Assembly: GCA_001051155.2 (NCBI GenBank) | Contig: JYIP02000002.1 | Span: 4,223,583-4,287,582 of the forward strand | From: Chrysoporthe austroafricana | Lineage: Eukaryota; Ascomycota; Sordariomycetes; Diaporthales; Cryphonectriaceae | Direction of reading: 5' to 3' | DNA: 64,000 nt | Part shown: one piece after another, positions 9,748-19,789 of the stretch | Layout: each line of letters begins with the position of its first letter | How positions within the stretch are numbered: the first letter of the stretch is position 1 | The notes under the pieces: model-generated | What the model was told of the DNA's origin: nothing | The model's input: the letters and a program-made list of their open reading frames with translations, nothing else | Database searches by the model: none | Translations under genes and position numbers: made by a program

Positions 9748-11463
9748 ATGGAAAACCGTCTACCAATGCAGCAGCGAGTCCATTCTTGGCTTGCCTCCTT
9801 ACGCGAACCAAACCATCTTCCTCACATCAACGAAAAGATCTTCTCCAGCGAGACGATGCTTCCCTCCACCCCCCCCGAGAGTCATGCATCTTCGGCACCT
9901 CGGTACCTCGATGACAACACCAAGCATAACCCTCTGAATCCTCAACCACGAGCAGGAGGTGACTTTCTCGCGGATTTGAGTGGATCGCCGTCGCCGTCGA
10001 AGAAGCGGGCGCGTCGGAGTCCAGAAGCCGCAGACCAAGCTATTGACTACGACAAAACACCCAAAGTACTACAGCGCCGCCCTATACTCCGAGCTACCTC
10101 TCCTAGGAAGCGAGTTGCGAGTCCCCGCTCGATTAAGTCGGTGGCGCACCTGAGCCTCCTGGAGAAGCCCGTCCACTTCGTCAGCTCCGAGGACGTGAGA
10201 GTGTTCCAAAGCCTACCACCTGACGTCCAGGACCTTTGTATCTTGATCCGACGCGTCCACCGCTTCCACCAGTTTGTCCCTGGGGAGATTCAACCCGAGT
10301 TCTCTGCCCTACTTAAGTACAGGGGTGATGCCGCTGAGCAAACTTGGTTTTCGACGCCGACGAACCCGATGGACAGGAAACAGAGACTTCTCGAAGAGAT
10401 GGGAGCGCTTTTGAACATACAGTACCTGGCACAGGAGTGTGCTGTGCTGCACCGGCACGAGGCTGCATGGAACTCCAAAGTCCATGACCCTCTCCTCACA
10501 CTAGCATTTGAAAGCGGCCGAAACAACGAACGAGCGAGGGACGCAGATGAGAGGGCAGCCGAGGACATACGTCTCGACCTTGTCCATCGCATCCGTGTAG
10601 AGAATGTCACGAGTGCTACCATCACCGGAGACTGTGTGCCCCGTGTGAAGGATATGCCATCGCCAGCTCACGGTGAAGACGACAACAGGAGCATGGAAGA
10701 CGCCGCTTCAATCTTGGCATGGTCTCTCAGTGATATTACACCCAGCAGCAGTGGCAGCCTTGCCAGTGATGCAGAATACCAGCCCGCCGGACGACATGAT
10801 GAATCGGATCCTTTTATACAGGGAGCTTCCACAAAGCAGCAGCAACACAGCAAAACCGGCTCTAAGAAGGTCAACTTTGCACTGACGGTCGCGCCAAAGG
10901 AGGGCACTTCTCTGTACAACGCCATCGAAGCCGTTCTTATTCGACTCCGGGGAACCTCCTCTCCGTCAATCAACCCGTCCGGTTATCTACCACTCGTCAA
11001 GGCTCCTATCGCTGTGGTGATTGAATCGAAGACATCTATTTCGACCGAGGATCCTACGCTTCAATTGGGCATGATGGCCGCCGCTATACACCGACGCCTT
11101 CATTCGCTTCCCGTTCAGAGCGCAACAGGCTCCAGCCCACTCACCGAGATTGGTGTGATCATGGTCTTTCCGATGATTGCCATAATTGATCACCAATGGG
11201 AGGTTTACTTCGCATGCGACCGCGGAAAGAAGATCGTACGTATTCCAGTTGTCGCCCTTCTTTCCTTAGCCTCTCGACAGAGAACTGATTTTTAACTCAT
11301 CTAGGAAATGATTGGACCGATCGAATTGGGCTCGACCAAGTCGCTCATCCAGACTTATATGCTTCTTGCGTCTCTCAGGATTCTAGCATCGTGGATTCAG
11401 GACTCCTTCTGCCCAGCGCTGGAGAAGTGGTTGACATTGCGCGTTGGAGATTCTGTGCCTTGA
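9748..11463 (+). CDS. Fungal PD-(D/E)XK nuclease-like domain protein
   Basis: Two exons, 9748-11235 and 11305-11463, joined in phase 0 across a GTACGT...CATCTAG intron; the product is 548 aa. The start is the first ATG in frame (MENRLPMQQRVHSWLASL). The N-terminal third is low-complexity and basic (SPSPSKKRARRSPE), probably a nuclear-localising linker. The C-terminal half has the hallmarks of the fungal PD-(D/E)XK family: PIAVVIESKTS, with the E-x-K pair at residues 426 and 428, then LQLGMMAAAIHRRL and a beta-strand IIDHQWEVYFACD. Such proteins are abundant in Sordariomycetes, often near repeats, and their biochemical role is not established. Only the active-site core supports the nuclease-fold call. 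Confidence 0.8.
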
Positions 11464-11839
11464 TACTGCATGGGCAGTCCGAATCACCCATTCTTTAGGA
11501 TAGATATTGAACGGAAGTTGAGACAAAGGTGGCCTGGCTTGCGCATTCTGGTCATCTCCGTTGTTCATGGAACGCGAGCTTGTATTTAGGTGCCTGTCTC
11601 CCGGCAGAGCGCCAGTTTCGTCAACAGTGTGTATCAAATGTCTGCCGGAAGGGGATCCTACGCCGAGCATCACGGACAACTGGGTTGATAAGTCTACTTT
11701 TTGGGAAGAATATTGTGCTGTATAGCTTCCCGTACTTCGCAGGCCATAGCTCGGCACGGCAAGTCTTCATCGAGAGCACGCCGGTAGCCAATAAAATGCT
11801 TGACTGAGGTACTAGCATCGACTTAGAACCAGATGCGGC

Positions 11840-12432
11840 CTATAAGCAAGCAGCCATCTTGGCGACCATTACGGTAACCCTATACGACTTTATCGGAGCG
11901 CTTCCGAGCCGTTGCCTCCTAGCTCGATCTCCTATATATGCATCTGAGCTCCGTATACGCCTAGGTATTCTATCATCGGACGCATATATTCCAGAAGATG
12001 AGCGTTATATAGCTCTGATCTCTTATCTCAGCGTTTTAGGGTATCAAAGACCCGGGCTAGAGTATCGACAACGGCGGTGGCTGGGCTTGTATCTCACTCT
12101 AAGTGGAATGGATATAGGTCAATTACCACGTAAAGCCGTTAGAATAGAAGCGAGCGCGGCCCGGCGGGTATGATTCGTTGGAAATCCGCGATATCGCTAA
12201 TTTCGAGACGAAGAGTGTCAAAGAGAACTGCCTCAATTCTGCTCTGCGACTTCCGGTCTATAATAGCCAATTTTGCCAGACCATATAGTTGACCGTACTT
12301 ATCGTACTCATCTCGTAATATATGCCGGCTATTAGCTTTACAAATAACTATAGACTTGTCGATGATTTTCAGTCGCAGTTTAACCGGCAAGTCAGAATAG
12401 AGATGAAATATCTCTTTGCGCAGGTGAGGGTT
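11840..12432 (-). pseudogene. Decayed 2EXR/F-box-like fungal gene
   Basis: On the minus strand the frame reads HLRKEIFHLYSDLPVKLRLK, resembling the start of a 2EXR domain (a hydrophobic FxxLPxExRxxIW-type motif). It continues as coding-like sequence (VLFDTLRLEISDIADFQRII). After a stop and frame change it continues RLYVVIDLYPFHLE-stop-DTSPATAVVDTLARVFDTLKR-stop-DKRSELYNAHLLEYM. At least three stops interrupt the same recognisable stream. There is no start codon. The assignment to 2EXR is by eye. Confidence 0.5.
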
Positions 12433-12620
12433 AAACGAAGAAGTGTCTGAGTAAAATAAAGCTCCGATTATGCGCTGAAACGCGGGGTAAGCATAGTAAA
12501 TGTTCTGGTTCTTCAGAGATCAACACATATCTGCTGATTGATTTAGAAAACTTGGGTGTTTGTATTTCCTGATGTGGTTGCCACCGTATAGATTGAGAAA
12601 CATGGCTTCTTCCTAAGACT

Positions 12621-12695
12621 TTCCACCCCCATGAGCTTTTTGTACCCCTTAAAACCTTTTGTAACCCCATAGCCTAGAACACCGTCGGACTACAG
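12621..12695 (+). repeat. Dispersed repeat, copy 1
   Basis: Contains ATGAGCTTTTTGTACCCC followed by a second TTTTGTAACCCC and CTAGAACACCG. The same modules recur in two other intergenic places of this window (14.6 kb and 36.4 kb) in the same orientation. Probably part of a small dispersed element. Confidence 0.55.
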
Positions 12696-12776
12696 AGTAA
12701 CGTCACAAATAGTTACGGGTTTGGGCTTGCTAGTGATGGCACAGCACAGGTCAAGCCGAGGAAGGGCCAATCTCTC

Positions 12777-13959
12777 TCAATCGTCTCGACTTGTCCCATC
12801 ATTCGCCATAGCTGCCTCTGACGCCATCGTATTCATGGTCAAGATCGTATTATCCGGCGCCAGCACTGTAATCAGGGCGCTCCGAAAGTCACTCCTCAGC
12901 AGCTGGAGTTCATACCCGTCAAACTCGCAGTTGCAGGCGAGAAGGACGGTTTTGGTTTGCTCTGTAAGCTCGTCCATGATTATGAAGTGGTTGTAGTTGA
13001 GTTGGGACCTTTCCTGGGGAGGGAAGAGGTGGCGAGTGAGGGTGTCGCATTCGGCTGGGGTGGCGCCTTGGAAGAGGGAGGGAAGGTCTGGGGTCGTTGA
13101 GAGAGGAGGGTTGGCTGAGCCGGGGTGAAATGGATGACTCAGGGAAGTGACGAAGGCGATGGTGGGTTGAGCGATGGAGGGGTCAACTTCTGGGCGTTGA
13201 TTATAGGTTTCTTGGGTAAAGGTATTGAGGGTCTTGTAGACGAGACATCAGTTATGTTAGCGGGTAAGTTGGGTAGTGAAATGGGAAGAAGAGACGGAGG
13301 ATTTAAAATACCTCTAGACTTATATCAGCAGTGCGAAATACGGGCACGTACGGCAGCGGATCCTCAGAAGCATTAGATCCGCTGTTCACGTCCCAGTCCT
13401 TGCTCTGGGGGTAATCGGCCGGACTGATGCGCGGGGCCTTTGCATTCTGTCTCGCCGCACTCTCCTGGCTCCATACGCCTCCAGCAATGGCAGCCTCGTT
13501 GCGCAGGGCTCTCGCCGTCTTGTGTTCCTGTCCGTCTGAACTCTGCTCCAAGGCTTTTAGAGCGGCGACGGCCGAGGACAACTCGCAGCGAAAGGACACT
13601 CGGTCCCGGTAGTTGTCTTCGTCTGAATCGTCATCATGGGTTGTCACTTGGCAGGTCTTTCCACCATCTTTGACCGTTTGCCTGTCCAAGACGATAAAAG
13701 CCTTGGAGCTGATGCCCTCTCTGACCTTGGCGGTGGCCATGAAGTTGCTCATGGGCTCGATGTCGTCGGGAAGGGTGCCTGTGAAAGGTGTTTTGAACGT
13801 CTTGTTGATGCCATCGATGGGTTGGTCGTTGTTGGTTAGGAGCTCGGACAGGTCCGTCTTGGCGACCAGGACCAGATCATCACTTTTGAGGATGGCGTTG
13901 AGAAGCTGAAATGCGCGGTCAGTTTTGGAATCAGTTTCAAGGCAATAAGGGGCTATCAT
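12777..13959 (-). CDS. Fungal hypothetical protein with an internally duplicated domain
   Basis: Exons 13959-13312 and 13232-12777 join in phase 0 across a GTATTT...CTACAAG intron with a GCTAAC branch site, giving 367 aa. The two halves share a pattern. In the first, LVLVAKTDLSE is followed by KAFIVLDRQTVKDGGKTCQV and FRCELSSAVAALKALE. In the second, PVFRTADISLE is followed by NHFIIMDELTEQTKTVLL and LRSDFRSALITVL. The layout is reminiscent of DUF6924-like modules, but I cannot confirm this. The ATG chosen (MIAPYCLE) sits right after another short ORF (MASTTRSQTVTGTPKF...IDLEAR, 14046-13956) in a different frame. A frameshift or missed splice could extend the N-terminus. Confidence 0.6.
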
Positions 13960-15538
13960 CTTGCCTCTAAATCAATTTCGGCCTGGCATATCACGGGAAA
14001 CTTAGGTGTTCCGGTCACCGTTTGGCTCCTTGTTGTAGACGCCATAGTAAGGGAAGTGAGATGTCGGACTTCAGTGGTTTTGGTTTTGTAAGAATGGGAA
14101 CAGAATGAAAGCTCTCCTTCAGGTTTAACTGGAATTGGCGGCAGCCTCGTACTTGTAGAATTCGCAATGGAAGAAGAAAGGATGCTCACCCCTGACGGGT
14201 GAGAAGATCACCGGTAGCCATTTCGTCAGCTGAACCAGCCACACCAGCCTACTTAGTTGCCGCAACGCCAACGGGTATCGGCTAAAGGTACTTACAAAAG
14301 TACTCAGTGCGACCGTGTGCTGTTTGTGTCGCCCCGTAAGCCGCGTAAGACGAAACCGGTATGAGGGCGATGCTGAATAAATTTTATTGTGATTAAAGTC
14401 CATAAACCTAATGAGCAGGAAATATAAATAACTGATGTATAATACTTCCGCCAGATATACGGCTTCACGTTGATCTCATCAGTCTTTTCTTTTTTTTTTT
14501 TTATCCCCCCCTTTTCCCACATGTGTATATATATGTATATATCCAGTAGCATCCCAGCCATTTACAATAATTACCCAATATGAGTCTATAACTATCAAGG
14601 TCTAGAGTGCTCATGGAAGGGTTTGGACCTCTCACGAGCTTTTTGACCCCCACTTCTGACTTTTTGTACCCCATGAGCTACGTGTCCGAGTGGAAAGGTT
14701 CCTCGGTAGTAAGCTAAGGCTCCAGAATTGCTCAGTAAGGCAATGTCTAGATGGAGCCATAACAGGTAGCGGATTAGAATATTATGTAGCTTAATTAGTC
14801 ATAACCTAGCCAACTTTTTAACTCTTTTCTGCAGTTGTTGTTCCCGTACTACTGCTCGGAGGGCAGCACTGTAGCTTTCCGGTCAGTGGTAGCATCCTGG
14901 ATCAACATCTCGCCTGCCACACCAGACTAGATTTTTTTTAGGAAATTGACAAGTCTTTTCTCTTCATCTGAGACCCCACCTCAGTAAGTCATTCGATACA
15001 CTGGACTGTACTGTCTGTCGGGTCGAGGGCGAGGATCTTTCCAATCCCCTTTCATCCCACCTCGACTTGCGCCCCCTTCGTCTTTTCGGACGTACGAAAA
15101 CACCCGGCCGCTATTGCCGGGCGTCTGATCAGATGTCTGTCGATAGATCTAAGATCTACATGCAGTGCCTGGTTCTCAGCTGACCACCTTTCTATTTGGG
15201 GGCACCGCATCCGGTTCAATGTGCTTGGTCTTTGTAAGCCCTCAAGCCACTGTTTCATTGACTACCGACAAGTTTGGGATTCTTACTACGGACTGGCCTT
15301 GAAACATGACTCTCATCATCATCCGCGACCTAGCCACCATGTTGGACCAGCTGAATGTTTATGAAAATAGACCTTGAGGCGAAAATTGGTGACATTCGAT
15401 TTGTATAAGAAGACGTAGGGATCATTATCATGAGCACGTCTTCTATCACATAACACAGACGTATCACACTAGCACTGGATTCATATCACCCCTAGCTACA
15501 AAACTTTCATCGTATTTCCCACAAAAGTCGCGAGAACG
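13960..15538. other. Intergenic with low-complexity tracts and promoter of the nuclease gene
   Basis: No supported gene. Contains a T-rich run at about 14490-14502 followed by C and T runs, and the second copy of the dispersed repeat. The last part is the putative promoter of the NucA/NucB-type gene, with TATAAG at about 15403. Confidence 0.5.
14625..14690 (+). repeat. Dispersed repeat, copy 2
   Basis: Contains CACGAGCTTTTTGACCCCC, then CTTTTTGTACCCCATGAGC. These are the same modules as at 12.6 kb and 36.4 kb, rearranged in order. Confidence 0.5.
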
Positions 15539-16345
15539 ATGTATTTCCCCACAATACTCCTTTTCTCCGCCCTCAGCGCCCCCTTAGTCGCAGCAAGCCC
15601 CTTGGAAGTAACTAGGGACCTGGAAGCCAGAGCATCCAAGAAGATCTCCTACGACTGCGGGCCCACTGGAACCCCCCAGATCTGCCTGAATGCTTGCTGG
15701 GCCATTAACTGCCGAAAGCTCCCTGAGACTCTGCACGGCGGCGGCGGGGCTGCATCAGGCCCCAAGCGCACAGCATGGGGATACGGCCAGAATACCTGGC
15801 ACTCGTATAAGTGGGGCAGCAACACTTCGCCGGACGAGTATCCATATGCTTCGTCCGAGGAGGGCGGTCTCGACGGGGCTGGGAAGACGCTAGCCCTGCG
15901 CTGTGTTCCAACGAGCGAACAGAAGGGTGAGTAACTACAGTTAGGTCTTGGAGAATCGAATACTACGACAGGAGGGCAATACCCTGGTACGATTTGTGAA
16001 AGCACGGAGAAGCTGACATGATTCGTTGCCACACGTCACAGCCCAGGGCGGCAAGGTGAGCGGGCTTGGTTCTGCTGCCACCACAGACGACTGGGTGACC
16101 GACCCTTCAGGCTTTACGAACGTTGCACACCTGTAAGTTTGTTCTTTTGTTGTGATCTGCTGGGCTTTAACGACATCGAGGAATACGTGAACTGAACTAA
16201 CCGTCATTGTGAAAACACAAATAGGACAACCCTAACTCACCCGGTTACCGGAGCTACATATGATTGGTGCGACACAAACTCAAAGTGCGTCAACGACGGG
16301 CATCAATTCACCGCTACGTCTAAGGGCGTATTTGCTTTGGGTTAA
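15539..16345 (+). CDS. Secreted NucA/NucB-type deoxyribonuclease domain protein (199 aa)
   Basis: Three exons (15539-15926, 16042-16132, 16225-16345) with GTGAGT/CACAG and GTAAGT/AATAG borders; the lengths sum to exactly 200 codons. Residues 1-19 are a signal peptide (MYFPTILLFSALSAPLVAA). The mature part carries the NucA/NucB fold signature: ISYDCGPTGTPQICLNAC near residue 36 and DEYPYASSEEGG at 99-110, which carries the acidic residues expected at the active site of this family. Several Cys pairs suit an extracellular protein. The known bacterial relatives (Bacillus NucA/NucB) are sporulation-associated secreted DNases; fungal homologs are mostly uncharacterised. A likely role is degradation of extracellular DNA, or action against competitors or host DNA; this is inference. 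Confidence 0.85.
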
Positions 16346-16437
16346 TCGACGAATGGGCTGCACATCGAGAAAAACGACTAGGTAGATTGTTGTAAGCTCT
16401 CCGGTTTTGAGGAAAATCTTGTGTAGTGCTTTGCTTT

Positions 16438-16470
<33 letters not shown>

Positions 16471-16927
16471 CAAAAAATTGTCGTTTTATATAGAGATAGT
16501 CTGGAAGCTGGCCTCTATGGCGTTTGGGATATATTTTATATATTTAAAAGTTGTGCATGGTCCACGTTGTCACAGCGCAGCCGTTGAAGAACTGTCTCTA
16601 TTGGTAGCAGCTGTGACACACGTTTAGTTGTAATATTCGAGAGTTCTTTGCGATTATAATATGAAGCTCTCGATTTACACCCTCGAGTTACATAGATCTC
16701 GTTGTAAATAACAAAAAAGAATCCGAATTCCCACTTCCCTTTATAACTATATCAATATATATCTGATACTTAGGTTTTTGACTCTTATCCTTGGGCCATT
16801 TGAAAGTTCAAAGCCCCCACAAAGTCCTTGATAGTATCAGCGCCCAGCTGGCGGGGGTCAGGCGTCGGCTGGGGACGTATGGCCAGTTAGGCAGGGGTAC
16901 CCAACACGCAGCACCAGTTTACTTGGA
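16346..16927. other. Intergenic with T10/A25 homopolymer palindrome
   Basis: Ten T followed directly by about 25 A occur at 16435-16469, about 90 bases after the nuclease stop. The rest is AT-rich. No gene supported. Confidence 0.6.
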
Positions 16928-17175
16928 TCAAAGCTGCCCAAATGATAGGGCTACGATATCAAGGATGATATCATAGGTGATGATGTCTGATGGCACATAC
17001 AAGCCGCCGGTACCGAAGCCTTGGATGGTGTGAGCGGCCATAAGCATACCTTCGTTGGTTGATCCTCCTGCGAATCCGCTTCCTAAAACAAAGAGTGCAA
17101 TTGCGACGATCATCGGCTTCCACCAGCCGAAGATATCAGCACTCTGGGCAATAAGTATGGCTATGACATATGCTG
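16928..17175 (-). pseudogene. Remnant of an MFS drug/H+ antiporter (DHA2-like)
   Basis: The minus strand reads IAQSADIFGWWKPMIVAIAL and then FVLGSGFAGGSTNEGMLMAA and HTIQGFGTGGLYVPSDIITY. This is the conserved TM2-TM4 region of 14-TM MFS transporters, including the loop motif before the GxGxGG-like helix. The frame stops after about 75 codons, and neither the N-terminal helix nor the rest of the transporter is found. It is a fragment. Confidence 0.7.
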
Positions 17176-17269
17176 ACTATTTAAGTGAGTATATGCTTCA
17201 TATATCACTATGTAATCTAATTTATTATCGTAATTCGATACTGGCGAGCTTTTCTAACCATGAACCTTT

Positions 17270-17943
17270 CCGACCAACCGCGACCTAGAACCTCGGGAGT
17301 ACGGCGTCATCGAGACCGTGGAATTCGCGTCCTTCGCTTCTGTCAAGGTCTTCGCTGGCCGCCTCGATGCCCACCCTTGCGTAACGCAACTCCATGTCGC
17401 CCAACTCGCCGCAGGTGTGGCTCAATGGAAGTACGAGAAGAGCACCGACGGATACAAACTTACCCTTGGGGTCAACGTGCTGTCCCAGGCGCTCCTGGCA
17501 TTGTTGCTACTCCCCAAGTTGCGTGTAGCAGCTACCGATGACGGCTTTATACCCACCCCTCGTTCCTGCACAGCATCGCCGGCTTCGAAGTCACGGCTGA
17601 TTATCTCCCGCACGGGTAGTCACTGATCCAACGAATGGACGATCAGTCTAAGTGGGATCCTTCGAAACAGTACTTTCCTGCCAAGTTTGGCCTCTGGAAC
17701 GTCATAGAAGGCCTAGTTCAGAACTGCAGCAATGACGAGGAGAGCCGCAGGATCATCAACGCATCGTGTCCCTCGGGCTGCAAAACGAACATGGGTCGGA
17801 CCTTTCTGAAGCCCATCCTGGCGTTACAGCACTTGATCTGCGGCTGCACGGCTGAGCAGGGAGCTCGCACCCTAGTTGGGGCGATAGGCCTAGGGCCTAA
17901 GAGCCACGGAAAGCTCTGGAGGAACGACGAGATTTACCCGTGA
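17270..17943 (+). pseudogene. Broken short-chain dehydrogenase/reductase
   Basis: The pieces are in SDR order. REYGVIETVEFASFASVKVF is followed by an NAG-like region mutated to LAAGVAQWKYEKSTDGYKL and by TLGVNVLSQALLALLLLPKL. After a frame change come LHSIAGFEVTADYLPHG, a TAG stop, SLIQRMDDQSKWDPSKQYF, and the C-terminal RTLVGAIGLGPKSHGKLW. The N-terminal TGxxxGxG cofactor motif is missing. At least one frameshift and one stop break the frame, so it is a pseudogene of the fungal retinol-dehydrogenase-like SDR group. Confidence 0.75.
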
Positions 17944-19789
17944 GGAACCTCCCCCAGAGCCTTCTTCGGGCTTTCCTAACTCATCTTCTAGACCGTCTGA
18001 TTTCATGGCAAGCCAACTTGGCCAGGAGATTTCCCAGGAATCATGACATGAGGTGTTACAGATCCTCCACCAGCAGGACCTCATCTAAACGGCAGGGGAG
18101 AAAAGGATGACTGGCAGCGAAAGAGTCCGGGGGATGCATACATCAAGTCGATAAGGGATGATGAATGTTCTGGGTCCGCCACGAACAAAAGAAACACAGG
18201 AATAAAAGTCGCGCTGAATTTCACTTGGCTGAAAGGTGGTTAATCTGATGCGTATCAATTGGCTCGGTACCTTCAGTCACAGAACTGCGCACTCGTAAAA
18301 CAGAGCGGCAGGCTCCTGGTCCTACGAGGTTTCTGATTTTGCCATCTTGATATTTGAAACCCCTCCCTCCCCCCGGTGGAGAATTTAGAATTCTTGAAAA
18401 TTCATAGAGAAACGTGACCAAGGGTCTTCTCTGTTCTGTAATTGCCCCGACGTCGGAAACAAATTCCGTATCTCATCACGCTCTTGTCTCTTTTGTGATG
18501 GGCATGAGCCCTCGAGCATTCTTGGCGGAGCTTACTGATTATGCAATACTATAGTACTTACATATTTACATGTTAAGTCAAGAACATGGTGTTGTGGCCG
18601 CGGGATTTGGTTGGGCAAGGCTGCTATTTTCGGGGGCCTCGACAGCGCGGGTGCTAGTCACTGTCAGGTACTGTACATATTAGATGGGCCATAATACTAT
18701 TTTAGAAGATGAGCTAGAAAACTTTATTGTTTCACAATATTGAGCCCTCTAATATCATAAGCTAAGAGACGATATAGCATGATAACTGCTGGATAGTAGA
18801 TGTGAGAAACGATTGAACTAAAGGTCTGGAGTTAGTGAGCAGCGAACTCGGCTAATAGTATGTTATTTCTGAGATATAAGACAGACTCTCTATAAATCGG
18901 GATCCCGCACAGTCCAGAGAAGCAGCTCCGTGGCTTTGAGAAAGTCAATCCGGCGCCTGAGAAGGAAGCTCAGGTGGTGTTCGAGCTGACGAGGCTGGAT
19001 CTTTGCGTATGGGATGTGGTTTTCCAGATTGAGTCTTGCAAAAGGGGAAGGATTATCGGATTTATGTTAGGGCGAGCAGTCGGGATATTCGATAGAAGGG
19101 AATGTTTGCGATGTGGAGAAACAGGTAGTTGCCAGGCTTCCGAGCTAGGTGTTACAGCAAAGGCCCATCCCCTATTGGTTCTAGATGGGTCAGCGTTGAG
19201 GTTCGCGACAAGTACTAGATTATCAGGAGGGGAAATTTGATCCCCGATCTAGTGCCTGTATTGTCTACTACCGTCCGGGTATCTGGGCAGTTGTTTGGAT
19301 CCAACTCCTTAGCCTTCCTTCCTTGACATTGATATACCGCTTAGAAGAAGACAAGGACAGGGTGGAGAAAAATGCACTAAGGAGAACAAGCAGTCTCCTT
19401 AGCCTACTTAGACCCGCTAGAACCCCCCCCCCCCCAAAAAAAAAAGAAAGAAAGAAAAGAAAAAGAAATAAGACTCCGCGACTTCGAATCGGTTAGTTCC
19501 GTAGGACAGGGCGGAGAAATGCGCGGCTGCGCTGGACGTATCAGATGGTGCTTACGTCCCTAGACTGCGAAGTGCATAAGCGCCCACTACTGGCTTAGGA
19601 AGGCAGACCGTACATTCATTTTTCAGCCGCAAAACCCCGCAGAGGGTGTTATAAGCATGAGTGGGAGTCGGAGTTTCAAGGCATCCACCTGCGTATGAAT
19701 CCCCCAGCCTAAAAGAGCCGCATATGTCTCATGGGGGACAAGACTAGACTATTCCAGCAGCACCTAGGATTGAGATATCTTCGAGCCGA
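17944..19789. other. Intergenic, no supported gene
   Basis: Only short ORFs. A C13/A10 homopolymer followed by GAAAG repeats lies at about 19423-19470. Confidence 0.5.
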
